Part shown: one piece after another, positions 55,378 to 64,000 of the stretch
How the letters are laid out: every line of letters starts with the position of its first letter
How positions within the stretch are numbered: the first letter of the stretch is position 1
DNA from: Bradyrhizobium sp. AZCC 2176
GTDB taxonomy: Bacteria; Pseudomonadota; Alphaproteobacteria; Rhizobiales; Xanthobacteraceae
Length of the DNA stretch: 64,000 bases
Reading direction: 5' to 3'
Assembly (NCBI RefSeq): GCF_036924645.1
Contig: NZ_JAZHRX010000001.1
Span: 3,437,501 to 3,501,500, forward strand
The notes under the pieces: generated by a model
What the model was told of the DNA's origin: nothing
Seen by the model: only the letters and a program-made list of their open reading frames with translations
Databases searched by the model: none
Made by a program: the position numbers and the translations under genes

Positions 55378-57354
55378 ATGGTACGTGCAAAGCCACCCGC
55401 CGGCATGGACGCCGGTCATCCGCTCGACCCGCTCAGCGAGAGCGAAGTCGCGCTGGCGTCCGAAATATTGAGGAAAGGGAAGAGGCTCGGCCCGCATGCG
55501 CGATTTACGCATGTGCAACTGGAAGAGCCGGCCAAATCCGACGTGCTCGGATGGAAGCCGGCTGCCGCGCCCCCGCGGCGGGCCGCCGTCACCCTGTTCG
55601 ACAGCAAAACCGGCGCGACGCATGTCGCGACGGTAGATCTCGATTCGAAGACGGTCACGGCGTGGCGCGAATATTCGACCAAGGCGCATCCTTACGGCCA
55701 GCCCCCGATCACGATCGAGGAGGTGTTCAAGGTCGGCGACATCGTCAAGGCCGATGCGGACTGGCGGCGCGCGATGAAGCGTCGCGGCCTGAAGGATGAG
55801 GATATCGAGCTGGTTCAGGTCGACCCGTTTTCGGCCGGGTATTTCGACCGCGAGGTGGAGAAGGGACGCAGGCTGGTCAGCGCCGTTTCCTACTGGCGTA
55901 GGGATCTCAAGGACAACGGCTACGCGCACCCGATCGAAGGCGTGGTCGCGCTCGTCGACCTGATCGAGAACAGGATCGTCCATCTGGTGGACGAGCCCGA
56001 CATCGTTCCGATCCCGAAAAAATCACGCAACTACGACCGCGCATCGATCCCGCAAACCCGCGAGGGCGTGAAGCCGCTGGATATCGTGCAGAAGGACGGC
56101 CCGAGCTTCTCGGTCGAGGGATGGAAGGTTGATTGGCAGAACTGGTCGTTCCGCGTCGGCTGGACTGCGCGCGAGGGCCTCGTGCTGCACCAGATTTCGT
56201 TTCGCGACGGTGCGCGCGAGCGGCCGATCATCTATCGCGCCAGCGTCACCGACATGATCGTTCCCTACGCCGATCCGACCGCCAACCATTTCTGGAAATG
56301 CGCGTTCGATGCCGGGGAGTATGGACTGGGCAAGCTCGCCAACGCGCTCGAACTCGGCTGCGACTGCCTCGGCCATATCCATTATTTCGACGTGCCGGTC
56401 GCCGACGATTACGGCAAGGCCGCGATCATGAAGAACGCGATCTGCCTGCACGAGGAGGATTACGGTATCCTCTGGAAGCATTACGAATTCCGCAACGAGA
56501 CCTTCGAGGTGCGGCGGTCACGCCGCCTCGTCATCTCGTTCTTCACGACCGTCGGAAACTACGATTACGGCTTCTTCTGGTACTTCTATCAGGACGGCAC
56601 CATTCAGCTCGAAGTCAAGCTAACCGGAATTATCCAGACGGCGGCGATCGGGCCGGGCAAGCCGTATCCGTGGGGCGGCATGGTCGCTGAAGACCTCGGC
56701 GGTCCGACCCACCAGCACTTCTTTAATGCCCGTCTGCACATGATGCTGGACGGCGAGGGCAATACCGTCACCGAGCACGAGTTCCGGCCGCGGCCGTGGG
56801 GCACCGACAACCCCTATGGCAACGTGTTCGATACCACGTCGCGGGTTCTCTCGCGCGAGCGCGATGCGGTCCGCGAGGCCGATGGGCGGACAGGACGCTA
56901 CTGGAAGATCACCAATCCAAATCAAAAGAACAGCATCGGCGGCCCAACGGCGTATAAGTTGCTGGCGCACAGCGCGCCGGTGATGCTCGCGCAGCAGGGC
57001 TGCTACATGACCGCGCGTGGCGGCTTTGCGACCAAGCACATCTGGGTAACGCGCTACGCCCCCGACGAGCGCTACGCCAGCGGCGAGTTTCCGAACCAGC
57101 ATGCCGGCGGCGACGGTCTGCCGAAATACGTTGCGAAAAACCGTTCGATCGAAAACCAGGATATCGTAGTCTGGCACAGTTTCGGGGCGACACACGTCTG
57201 CCGTCCCGAAGACTTTCCGGTGATGCCGGTCGAGTATGTCGGCTTCACGCTGAAGCCGAACGGCTTCTTTGCCGAGAATCCGGCGATGGACTTGCCGCCC
57301 GACCGAAACAGCGCGAGCCGGGACAATCGGGACAAGGGTTCATGCTGCGGCTGA
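55378..57354 (+). CDS. Copper-containing primary-amine oxidase
   Basis: A 658-residue enzyme oxidising primary amines to aldehydes, ammonia and hydrogen peroxide. The start at 55378 (MVRAKPPAGMDAGHP) has no strong ribosome site; 55405 is an alternative. The topaquinone precursor is tyrosine 395 in TTVGNYDYGF, the catalytic base aspartate 311 in CAFDAGEYGLG, and copper ligands are His445 and His447 in THQHFFNARL and about His605 in FGATHVCRPED. The spacing of these residues matches Arthrobacter amine oxidase closely (84 and 210 residues from the quinone). There is no signal peptide, so it is cytoplasmic unless translocated otherwise. The AraC gene is divergent. Confidence 0.95.
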   Translation: MVRAKPPAGMDAGHPLDPLSESEVALASEILRKGKRLGPHARFTHVQLEEPAKSDVLGWKPAAAPPRRAAVTLFDSKTGATHVATVDLDSKTVTAWREYSTKAHPYGQPPITIEEVFKVGDIVKADADWRRAMKRRGLKDEDIELVQVDPFSAGYFDREVEKGRRLVSAVSYWRRDLKDNGYAHPIEGVVALVDLIENRIVHLVDEPDIVPIPKKSRNYDRASIPQTREGVKPLDIVQKDGPSFSVEGWKVDWQNWSFRVGWTAREGLVLHQISFRDGARERPIIYRASVTDMIVPYADPTANHFWKCAFDAGEYGLGKLANALELGCDCLGHIHYFDVPVADDYGKAAIMKNAICLHEEDYGILWKHYEFRNETFEVRRSRRLVISFFTTVGNYDYGFFWYFYQDGTIQLEVKLTGIIQTAAIGPGKPYPWGGMVAEDLGGPTHQHFFNARLHMMLDGEGNTVTEHEFRPRPWGTDNPYGNVFDTTSRVLSRERDAVREADGRTGRYWKITNPNQKNSIGGPTAYKLLAHSAPVMLAQQGCYMTARGGFATKHIWVTRYAPDERYASGEFPNQHAGGDGLPKYVAKNRSIENQDIVVWHSFGATHVCRPEDFPVMPVEYVGFTLKPNGFFAENPAMDLPPDRNSASRDNRDKGSCCG

Positions 57355-57400
57355 CGGTCCGCGCGTTCGCTTCTCACTCCACCAAGCAAGGAGACTGGCC

Positions 57401-58486
57401 ATGAATCGCAGAAAGCTCCTCAAAGCCGCAAGCCTCGCTGTCGCCTCTACCGCCGTCGCCGCGCCCGCCATCGCGCAATCGACGCCGGCCTTGCGCTGGC
57501 GTCTCGCCACATCCTTCCCAAAATCCCTCGATACACTCTACGGCGCCTGCGAGATGTTTGCGAAGGCGATCGCCGAACTGTCGGACCAGAAATTCCAGAT
57601 CGCTGTGTTCGGTCCGGGCGAGATCGTGCCGGCGTTCCAGGTCTTCGATGCGGTGGCGAACAATACCGTGGAGATGGGCAACAGCGCCTCCTACTACTAC
57701 ATCGGCAAGGACCTTGCGTTCGCGTTCGGCACCGCCGTTCCGTTCGGCCTCAATACGCGACAGATGAATGCGTGGCTCGCCTATGGCGGCGGCCTCGACA
57801 TGCTGAACGAGCTCTATGGCACGTTCGGCATTCAGGGCATCCCGTTCGGCAACACGACCGCGCAGATGGGCGGTTGGTTCCGCAAGGAGATCAAGACTCT
57901 CGACGACATGAAGGGCCTCAAGTTCCGCGTCGGCGGCGTGGCGGGGCAGGTGCTGAGCCGGCTCGGCGTCGTGCCGCAGCAGATTCCGCCGGGCGACATC
58001 TATCCCGCGTTGGAGAAGGGCACGATCGATGCCGCCGAATGGATCGGCCCCTACGATGACGAGAAGCTCGGCTTCCTCAAGGTCGCGCCCTATTACTACT
58101 ATCCCGGCTGGTGGGAAGGATGCGCGAACGGTTTTCTCTATATCAACAGCGCGAAATGGGCCGAGCTTCCGAAGGTGTATCAGAACATGGTGACGATCGC
58201 GGCCGGGCAGGTCGCGGCCGACTTGACCGCCAAATATGACGCCCGCAACGCGTCCGCCATCAAGCGCCTGGTTGCAGCCGGCGCGCAGTTGAGACCGTTC
58301 TCGACCGATATTCTCGATGCGTCGTTCAAGGCAACCAACGAGCTGTTTGCCGAGGTCTCTGTAAAGAATCCGAAGTTCAAGGCGCTGTATGAATCGACCA
58401 TCGCATTCCGCAACGAACAGTACCAGTGGCATCAGGTCTGCGAGGCCACCTACGACAATTACATGATCAGGCGGATCCGCGGCTGA
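57401..58486 (+). CDS. TRAP transporter solute-binding protein, DctP family
   Basis: A 361-residue periplasmic protein starting MNRRKLLKAASLAVASTAVA, with a twin-arginine-like signal ending AAPAIAQ; AAGGAGA precedes the start. It shares LDTLYGACEMFAKAIAELSD, GEIVPAFQVFDAVANNTVEM and the AFGTAVPFGL segment with the gene at 1-352, and has the ligand arginine/tryptophan region FRVGGVAGQVLSRLG and AAEWIGPYDDEKLGF. It resembles TakP-type proteins for keto acids. No DctQM genes are visible. It follows the amine oxidase by 46 bases on the same strand. Confidence 0.92.
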   Translation: MNRRKLLKAASLAVASTAVAAPAIAQSTPALRWRLATSFPKSLDTLYGACEMFAKAIAELSDQKFQIAVFGPGEIVPAFQVFDAVANNTVEMGNSASYYYIGKDLAFAFGTAVPFGLNTRQMNAWLAYGGGLDMLNELYGTFGIQGIPFGNTTAQMGGWFRKEIKTLDDMKGLKFRVGGVAGQVLSRLGVVPQQIPPGDIYPALEKGTIDAAEWIGPYDDEKLGFLKVAPYYYYPGWWEGCANGFLYINSAKWAELPKVYQNMVTIAAGQVAADLTAKYDARNASAIKRLVAAGAQLRPFSTDILDASFKATNELFAEVSVKNPKFKALYESTIAFRNEQYQWHQVCEATYDNYMIRRIRG

Positions 58487-58512
58487 CCGCTCGGCATATT
58501 CGGGGGCTTGAA

Positions 58513-60135
58513 TTGGACATTCGTACCGGTCGGCCCGTCACGCTTGCGTCGAATGGCATGGTGACGTCGCCGCATTCGCTTGCCTCCGCGGCCGGCCTTG
58601 ACGTGCTTCGCGCCGGCGGCTCGGCGATCGATGCGGCGATCGCGACCAGCGCGGTGCTCGCTGTCGTCTATCCACATATGACCGGCGTCGGCGGCGACGC
58701 GTTCTGGCTTGTTCATGACGGCGCGAGCGGCGAGATCCGCACCCTCAATGGCGGCGGCAAGGCGGCGGAAGGCGCCATGCTGTCCGCGCTCGAAGCGCGC
58801 GGGCTGAATGAGATTCCACTTCGGGGCATCGTTCCGGCGACCCTGACGGTGCCGGGCGCGGTGGCGAGCTGGATCGAGGCGCACGATGTCTATGGGCGGC
58901 TTCCGCTGCGGCGCGCGCTGGAAAGCGCTGTTCGGTATGCGCGCGACGGCTTTCCAGTTACCGGCCGCCTTGCAAGCTTCATCGAGATGACGCGCGACGA
59001 TCTGGTACGGGATCAAGAGGCCGCAGCGCTGTTCTTTTCCGGTGGGATAGCAGCGCAGCCGGGCGCGAAGCTCGCCAACACAAACCTGGCGCGCACGCTG
59101 CAATCGATCGCGGATGACGGGTGGAGCGGCTTTTATGAAGGGCCGGTCGCCGCCGAGATGGCGCGCTTCTCGGAAGAAAACGGCGGCCTGTTCCGGCTTG
59201 CCGATTTCAGCAGGCAAAAGGCCGTCTGGGGTGAGCCCCTTGTTGGCCGCTACCGCGACGTCACGGTCTTCAACACGCCGCCGCCGACGCAGGGTTTTAC
59301 CGTGCTCGAAATGCTCAACCTCGTCGAGCCCCACGAACTGCACCGAAAGGATTTCCTCGGGCCCGACCATGTCCATCTCCTGGTGCAGGCCAAGCAGATC
59401 GCCTATCACGACCGCGACCAGGTGCTGGCCGATCCCGCGTTCGCCGATGTGCCGGTCGGGCGGCTGATATCGAAGCAATACGCTGCCGAGCGGGGCCGGC
59501 TGATCGACGCCGGGTTTGCATTGCAATGGGACCTGCTGTCGTCTTTCGGCAGCCTGTCCGGCGATACGGTCTATGTCGCCGCCGTCGATCGCTGTGGCAA
59601 TGCGGCGTCGCTGATTCAAAGCCTGTATGGCGCCTTCGGCTCCTGCGTAGTTGCGGGAAACACCGGCGTTATCCTGCAAAACCGCGGCGCGTATTTCTCG
59701 CTGGATCGCCAGCATCCCAATCGCCTCGAGCCCGGCAAGATCCCGCTGCATACGCTGATTGCCTCGATGGCCAAACGCGACGGCAGGCTCTGGAGCGTGC
59801 TCGGCTGCATGGGCGCGGATGGCCAGCCGCAAATCCAGATGCAGCTCTATTCGGCCATGATCGATTTCGGTCTCGACATCCAGGAAGCGATCGAGATGCC
59901 GCGGTTCCTGTCCGGCCGCTTCGCCCTCGGCGAGGCGCGCGACACGCTGCATATCGAGAGCCGCTTTCCCGAAGCTACGATCGGGGTGCTCGCGCAACGT
60001 GGTCACAGCATCAACCGCTGGGGCGCGTGGAACGAAATGGCCGGTCATGCGCACGGCATCACGATCGACCGACGGAATGGAATCTTGAGCGGCGGTTCCG
60101 ATCCGCGCAGCGACGGGGCGGCGATCGGGTATTAG
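58513..60135 (+). CDS. Gamma-glutamyltransferase-like Ntn hydrolase
   Basis: About 540 residues from a TTG at 58513; the frame is open from 58426 but that would overlap the TRAP gene by 61 bases. Family features are GMVTSPHSLASAAGLDVLRA, GGSAIDAAIATSAVLAVVYP, GVGGDAFWLVHD and FNTPPPTQGFTVLEML. The autocatalytic threonine is probably in GDTVYVAAVDRCGNAASLIQ (the usual TT pair is DT here), and GCMGADGQPQIQMQL follows. It has no signal peptide. Possible substrates are gamma-glutamyl amides or acylated amino acids; its place next to an amine oxidase suggests handling of glutamylated amines (inference). Confidence 0.85.
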   Translation: MDIRTGRPVTLASNGMVTSPHSLASAAGLDVLRAGGSAIDAAIATSAVLAVVYPHMTGVGGDAFWLVHDGASGEIRTLNGGGKAAEGAMLSALEARGLNEIPLRGIVPATLTVPGAVASWIEAHDVYGRLPLRRALESAVRYARDGFPVTGRLASFIEMTRDDLVRDQEAAALFFSGGIAAQPGAKLANTNLARTLQSIADDGWSGFYEGPVAAEMARFSEENGGLFRLADFSRQKAVWGEPLVGRYRDVTVFNTPPPTQGFTVLEMLNLVEPHELHRKDFLGPDHVHLLVQAKQIAYHDRDQVLADPAFADVPVGRLISKQYAAERGRLIDAGFALQWDLLSSFGSLSGDTVYVAAVDRCGNAASLIQSLYGAFGSCVVAGNTGVILQNRGAYFSLDRQHPNRLEPGKIPLHTLIASMAKRDGRLWSVLGCMGADGQPQIQMQLYSAMIDFGLDIQEAIEMPRFLSGRFALGEARDTLHIESRFPEATIGVLAQRGHSINRWGAWNEMAGHAHGITIDRRNGILSGGSDPRSDGAAIGY

Positions 60136-60201
60136 CACGAGCCTGTCATTGGCCCGCCTGTTTGTTTTGCGCTACCAATCCTTCGGATTGGAGTGACGCC
60201 A

Positions 60202-61008
60202 ATGCCTCTATGGACGTGCGAACAATGTGGTGCCCAGTTTCCCGAAAGCGCTGAGCCGCCTGCGGTGTGTCCAGTCTGCGAGGACGAGCGGCAATATGTG
60301 AACTGGAAGGGCCAGGCGTGGCTCACTCGCGAGGAATTAACGAAACGCTACAAGCTCGTCTGGCGCGACGATCTCGGCATTCCTGGCATCAGCATGCAGC
60401 CGGGCTTTGCGATCGGACAACGCGCACTGTTGGTGCGGGAGGCGGACGGCTGCGTGATGTGGGATTGCGTGCCGCTGGTCACCCGTGAAGCCGTCGACTA
60501 TGTCCGCTCGCTCGGCGGCCTGAAGGCGATCGCCGTCTCGCATCCGCATTACTATGGCGCGGTCGCCGACTGGAGCGAAGCGTTCGGCGGCGTGCCGGTC
60601 TATCTGCATGGCGATGATCGCGCCTTCGTCACGCGGCCGCATGCCGCCATCGTGCCGTGGACCGGCGACAGCCACAGGCTCTCTGATGACATCCTTCTGG
60701 TGCGAACCGGCGGACATTTCGCCGGCGGCACGGTGATGCATTGGCGCGCGGGTGCGGAGGGCAGGGGCGCACTGCTCACCGGCGACGTCGCGATGGTGGC
60801 GATGGATCGCCGTTCGCTCAGTTTTATGTACAGTTTTCCGAACTACATTCCACTCAATGCGCCGGCGGTGCGGCGGATCTGGGCTGCGGTCGAGCCGCTG
60901 GCCTTCGACCGCATCTATGGCGCATGGTGGGGCCGCAACATCGGCGACAATGCAAAGGCCGCCTTTGAGATGTCCGTCCGGCGGTATATCGCGGCGATCT
61001 CCGGCTGA
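60202..61008 (+). CDS. MBL-fold protein with N-terminal zinc ribbon
   Basis: A 268-residue protein starting MPLWTCEQCGAQFP; the ATG at 60202 has GGAG 8 bases upstream (a GTG at 60193 is closer). Residues about 6-29 hold two CxxC pairs (CEQCG and CPVCED), a rubredoxin-like zinc knuckle. The rest is MBL-like: AVSHPHYYGAVADW replaces the usual HxHxDH, followed by VYLHGDDRAF, LVRTGGHFAGGTVMHW and LLTGDVAMVAMDRRS. The loss of the HxHxDH aspartate/histidine suggests altered metal binding. Function unknown. Confidence 0.8.
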   Translation: MPLWTCEQCGAQFPESAEPPAVCPVCEDERQYVNWKGQAWLTREELTKRYKLVWRDDLGIPGISMQPGFAIGQRALLVREADGCVMWDCVPLVTREAVDYVRSLGGLKAIAVSHPHYYGAVADWSEAFGGVPVYLHGDDRAFVTRPHAAIVPWTGDSHRLSDDILLVRTGGHFAGGTVMHWRAGAEGRGALLTGDVAMVAMDRRSLSFMYSFPNYIPLNAPAVRRIWAAVEPLAFDRIYGAWWGRNIGDNAKAAFEMSVRRYIAAISG

Positions 61009-61116
61009 GGAATACGGCACAACGCCCCACGGCAAGCGGTGTCGTCGATCATCGCGGGGGCGGGATGCGAGAAGTTGCTTGCTCCGCCAGCACGATGTCG
61101 GTCGGCCGGCTTCCCG

Positions 61117-62205
61117 CTAGCGGTTGCCGGCGCCAACCGCGGCTACGCCTCGCGGCATCGGCGCCGCCTTTCGCGCCGGCTGCGGCGGGATGGCGCCGCT
61201 TTTGGGTTCGTTGAGCCAGCCGGTGAGGCGCGACATCAATCCGGATTGTTCGGCCGTCCTCGGCTCCTGCACGAACGGATCGGTGTAGCACCTTGCGCCT
61301 GCGGCCTTTGCGATCCGCGCGACCGCATCGGTCATCGCCGGCGCGCCCGCAGTATAGACCACGTCGTCCGGCGACAGCCTTGGCAGATGATCGGTCGGCC
61401 TGCCGCTCTGAATCGCGTGCGAGATTTGCTGCGGCTCCGACACCATCGGGATCAGGGTGACGTTGGGAAACAGCGCCAGCCGGCACAGCGCCGCATGCAT
61501 GTAGAGCGAGCGGATGCTGCGAGCCTGCACGATGAAGACCATTTCGCGCTGCGGCTGCTCCATGATCGCGGCGACCGCGACCGACCACATCGGAGCGAAG
61601 CCGGTACCGCTGGCGACGAGAACCGTGCGGCCGGGATGGCCTTGCCGGAAGAAGGCGCGGCCGAACGGTCCCATCAGCTTGACGCGGTGTCCGGGGCGGA
61701 TTTCATGGCCGAGCGCCGAGGATACCTGGCCATCCGTAACCTTTCGGATGTGAAAGTGCAGCACGCGATCGTCGGGAGCGCCTTCCAGCGGAAAGGTCGG
61801 GCTGTAGGATCTTGCCGGGAATCCCTGAAACTGCAGCTTGCAATACTGGCCGGGAAGATAGTTGAGCGGCTTCGGCAATTCGATGTCGACGCCAACCACG
61901 TCAGGCGCGAGCTGAACGGTCTGCGCCACTTCCGCCGACAGCGCCACCGGTTCGGGAGCCGCCTCGATCGCAATCTCCAGATCGGAGACGATTCTCGCCT
62001 GGCAGGCATGAATCATCTCGTCGCCCCGGCTATGGCCGCCGAACACCGTGCCGTCGACGAGGCGCACGCGACAGGCCCCGCAAATTCCGGAGCGGCAATC
62101 GTGCGGAAGATCGACGCCGTTCATCAACGCCCAGTCGAGCAGAAGCTCGCCGCGATTCGCCAGAAACGGCTCGTCGTTGATCGTGACCTTGCAAATCTTT
62201 GACAT
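61117..62205 (-). CDS. Flavin reductase with N-terminal plant-type 2Fe-2S domain
   Basis: A 362-residue electron-transfer protein starting MSKICKVTINDEPFLANRGE; GAGGTGG precedes the start. The 2Fe-2S cysteines are C37, C42, C45 and C68 (HDCRSGICGACRVRL and HACQAR). A ferredoxin-reductase module follows with the FAD motif ARSYSPTFPL and the NAD motif VLVASGTGFAPMWSVAV. This order (2Fe-2S first) is the Class IB/oxygenase-reductase type. It begins directly at the stop of the cytochrome b / ethylbenzene-dehydrogenase-like gene, so the two proteins probably form one electron-transfer chain. Confidence 0.93.
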   Translation of the reverse strand: MSKICKVTINDEPFLANRGELLLDWALMNGVDLPHDCRSGICGACRVRLVDGTVFGGHSRGDEMIHACQARIVSDLEIAIEAAPEPVALSAEVAQTVQLAPDVVGVDIELPKPLNYLPGQYCKLQFQGFPARSYSPTFPLEGAPDDRVLHFHIRKVTDGQVSSALGHEIRPGHRVKLMGPFGRAFFRQGHPGRTVLVASGTGFAPMWSVAVAAIMEQPQREMVFIVQARSIRSLYMHAALCRLALFPNVTLIPMVSEPQQISHAIQSGRPTDHLPRLSPDDVVYTAGAPAMTDAVARIAKAAGARCYTDPFVQEPRTAEQSGLMSRLTGWLNEPKSGAIPPQPARKAAPMPRGVAAVGAGNR

Positions 62206-64000
62206 TTATTCCACCTCGATACGAATGGGCCGGACGTGCCGCGTATGTCTGATCTGGCTGTGATCGAACGCGGCGACCCGCATGAAGACGCCGCTCTTGA
62301 TCGGCACGTCAAACTGGCTTGTGGTGTCGAGCCGGCGTTTCACCTCGAGCGCCCAAAGGCCGGAGGCCCAGCGGGCCGCAGATCGGACGTCAGCGCGATC
62401 GCCTGAAAATTCGCCGCCCAGGATGACGCCCGGGATCACGGTGCCGGTGGGGATGCGGGCGTCGGCGTCGGTCGAATAGGGAACTGAATCCTGATCGGTC
62501 ATGAACCAGCGCGCACCGTCGCTTTCGCCATGGTTGGGATCGAGGTCGATATCCCCTAGTGCGGCGGTGGTGGCAGCGACGACTTTGGGCAGGCGCAGCG
62601 GAGCGACCAGGCGGCTGCGGCGCGGCCCTCCCGACGTGTCGGCCTCGACGGTGAAATTGTCCCGGTAGCTTGCCGTTCCAGGATCCGGCGCGAAGCCGCC
62701 CTTGTACGGAACAACGTTGGCCGCCTGCATCGGGGTCGGATTCAGCGGCGGCCCGAAATGGGCATCGTCCATCCATCCGCTCGCGCCGCTGGTCGCCTTC
62801 CACTGCCAGACATCGGCGTAGCCGGCTTCCGAGTAATGCAGTCCGCGGCCGCTCATGGTGGCGGGCGCGCCGGCGACCGGCTGCGGCCCGGGATGAAAGG
62901 TCCGGCCGCCGGCCAGGGTGACATCGGAGGCGGTCAGGAGTACCGAAAACTTGTCTTCGTTGTATTGATGCTCGTCGCCGAGCTGAAAGCCGGAATGCAG
63001 CAGGTGCCATCCATCGGCTTGCTTGACGAGCGGCAGGTGTTTCAGCGAGCGCGTCGAATCCTGCCAGGTGAAGAGGAAATACGCGTAGGTGCCGTCGTGA
63101 ACCGCGCGGATCTCTATTCTGGCTTCTCCCTTGCCGTCGAAATTTCCGCCTTCGCCGGTCAGGAGCGAGAACGGCCTGACGTTGCGCCAGGCCCGATCGG
63201 AAGTGTCGCCGTCGAGGATCGGTGCGTCGGCAGGATTGATGCGGCGGATCTGCACATTATCGACCGCCAGCCGATCGGTTGCCACGATCAGCGAAGCGCC
63301 GGTGATCGCCGCGGCCGCCGCCACGACGAACGCATTGGCCTGCAGGGTCGGGTTTCGCGATCGCGCGGGCCCGGCTTGGGGTCGTGGCGCCGGATCCGGC
63401 TCTTGCGTCTGGTCGCGGCGCGCCTCGTTACGCGGCTGCAGCGGGTGGGATGAGGCCTCGGGCGGTGCATCGAAATTTTCGGTTTTCGGCACGCGCGCCG
63501 ACTGCTCGGCCAGCATGCCCAGCAGTTCGACGGCATCAAGCCGCGGCGGCGGCGCAGGCAGCGGGGCCGGACGAAAGATGCGCAGCAATTGCGAAACGCC
63601 GCCGCTCTTGTACTGGGTCAGGACATGCAGGACCACAAAGGCGAGGATCACCCAGGTCCCCACCCAGTGCAGCATCGCCACGTCGTAGCCGGAGTAGAAG
63701 CCGAAATAGAGCGCACCGCCGCTGACCAATAGCCCCGCCATCGTGACAAAGAAAATCCAGTACATCAGGGCGATCACGGCGCTCAACCTCGCCTGCCCGC
63801 GGCCGACGAACAGCCCGCGCAGGCGAACCCTGTCGAGCTGGACGCGGCGCCCGAGACCGGAGCGCAGCATATAGACAATGTAGCCGATCGCCACGGCGAC
63901 CAGGACGATGGCGGCCTGCATATGGGCGATCCATACGCTGTCGCGCGGCAGCACGGCATCGAACAAGTTGATCCAGGTTCGGTCGGGCGTTTCCGTCGCA
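62206..64000 (-). CDS. Cytochrome b-type membrane domain fused to ethylbenzene-dehydrogenase-like haem domain (partial)
   Basis: At least 597 residues; the frame stays open to the window edge (reading TPDRTWINLFDAVLPRD), so the start lies beyond it. Membrane helices include AIVLVAVAIGYIVYML, ALMYWIFFVTMAGLLVSGGA and MLHWVGTWVILAFVVLHVLT, with histidines placed to bind haem b, then a proline-rich linker (PLPAPPPRLDAVELL). After another helix (VAAAAAITGASLIVATDRLA) the soluble part looks like the EB_dh domain (haem-binding gamma subunit of type II DMSO-reductase enzymes): RAWRNVRPFSLL, AYFLFTWQDSTRSLKHLPLV and WQWKATSGASGWMDDAHFGP. It probably passes electrons between the quinone pool and the 2Fe-2S reductase. 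Confidence 0.85.
   Translation of the reverse strand, partial: ATETPDRTWINLFDAVLPRDSVWIAHMQAAIVLVAVAIGYIVYMLRSGLGRRVQLDRVRLRGLFVGRGQARLSAVIALMYWIFFVTMAGLLVSGGALYFGFYSGYDVAMLHWVGTWVILAFVVLHVLTQYKSGGVSQLLRIFRPAPLPAPPPRLDAVELLGMLAEQSARVPKTENFDAPPEASSHPLQPRNEARRDQTQEPDPAPRPQAGPARSRNPTLQANAFVVAAAAAITGASLIVATDRLAVDNVQIRRINPADAPILDGDTSDRAWRNVRPFSLLTGEGGNFDGKGEARIEIRAVHDGTYAYFLFTWQDSTRSLKHLPLVKQADGWHLLHSGFQLGDEHQYNEDKFSVLLTASDVTLAGGRTFHPGPQPVAGAPATMSGRGLHYSEAGYADVWQWKATSGASGWMDDAHFGPPLNPTPMQAANVVPYKGGFAPDPGTASYRDNFTVEADTSGGPRRSRLVAPLRLPKVVAATTAALGDIDLDPNHGESDGARWFMTDQDSVPYSTDADARIPTGTVIPGVILGGEFSGDRADVRSAARWASGLWALEVKRRLDTTSQFDVPIKSGVFMRVAAFDHSQIRHTRHVRPIRIEVE

Noticed and set aside
54280..55983. Fusion-like 567-residue AraC protein
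   Set aside because: The extra N-terminal part is antisense to the amine oxidase gene; the normal regulator length is reached from 55221.
58459..60138. Minus-strand open frame of about 560 codons opposite the gamma-glutamyltransferase-like gene
   Set aside because: Mirror frame without domains; the plus-strand gene has convincing family motifs.

Overview
The window is high-GC DNA from an alphaproteobacterium, most likely Bradyrhizobium or a close relative. The evidence is a red-type (form IC) RuBisCO operon in the order cbbR | cbbFPTALSX, the many ECF, GntR and LysR regulators, the dispersed palindromic repeats, and a rhizobial-style exopolysaccharide locus. This assignment rests on gene content and protein character, not on a database search.

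Left part (1-19.2 kb): a cut-off TRAP solute-binding protein gene, then a metabolic patchwork mostly on the minus strand. It holds an SAF-domain oxidoreductase, a PhyH dioxygenase and a GntR regulator with a palindromic operator. Next come a methyltransferase, an ECF41-type sigma factor divergent from an AhpD-like carboxymuconolactone decarboxylase with a shared promoter region, a membrane adenylate cyclase, tandemly duplicated alpha/beta hydrolases and Ogt. A catabolic-looking group follows: enoyl-CoA hydratase, two metallo-beta-lactamase-fold hydrolases, GST, FAH-family protein, quinone oxidoreductase, SDR and GMC oxidoreductase. The quinone oxidoreductase and the GMC oxidoreductase each carry one single-base frameshift.

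Centre (19.5-29 kb): an initiator tRNA-Met, then cbbR divergent from a complete Calvin-cycle operon encoding fructose bisphosphatase, phosphoribulokinase, transketolase, aldolase, RuBisCO large and small subunits and the CbbX activase. A strong terminator-like hairpin separates cbbS from cbbX. A GDSL hydrolase and a region with a remnant of a YD/RHS-like repeat protein follow.

Exopolysaccharide locus (30.4-54.3 kb): Wzx/Wzy-type assembly genes. They include a phosphoglycosyltransferase, four further glycosyltransferases, two acyltransferases, flippase, VpsF-like polymerase, Wzc-like autokinase, outer-membrane barrel, Wza-like export protein, a PPP-type phosphatase, a GH10 glycanase, two methyltransferases, and GDP-mannose, UDP-glucuronate and epimerase supply genes. 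Counting transfer steps suggests an acidic, acylated, possibly methylated pentasaccharide repeat.

Right part (54.3-64 kb): an AraC regulator, a copper amine oxidase with all catalytic residues, a second TRAP solute-binding protein, a gamma-glutamyltransferase-like enzyme and a zinc-ribbon/MBL protein on the plus strand. On the minus strand are a 2Fe-2S flavin reductase and a cytochrome b / ethylbenzene-dehydrogenase-like fusion that runs off the right edge.
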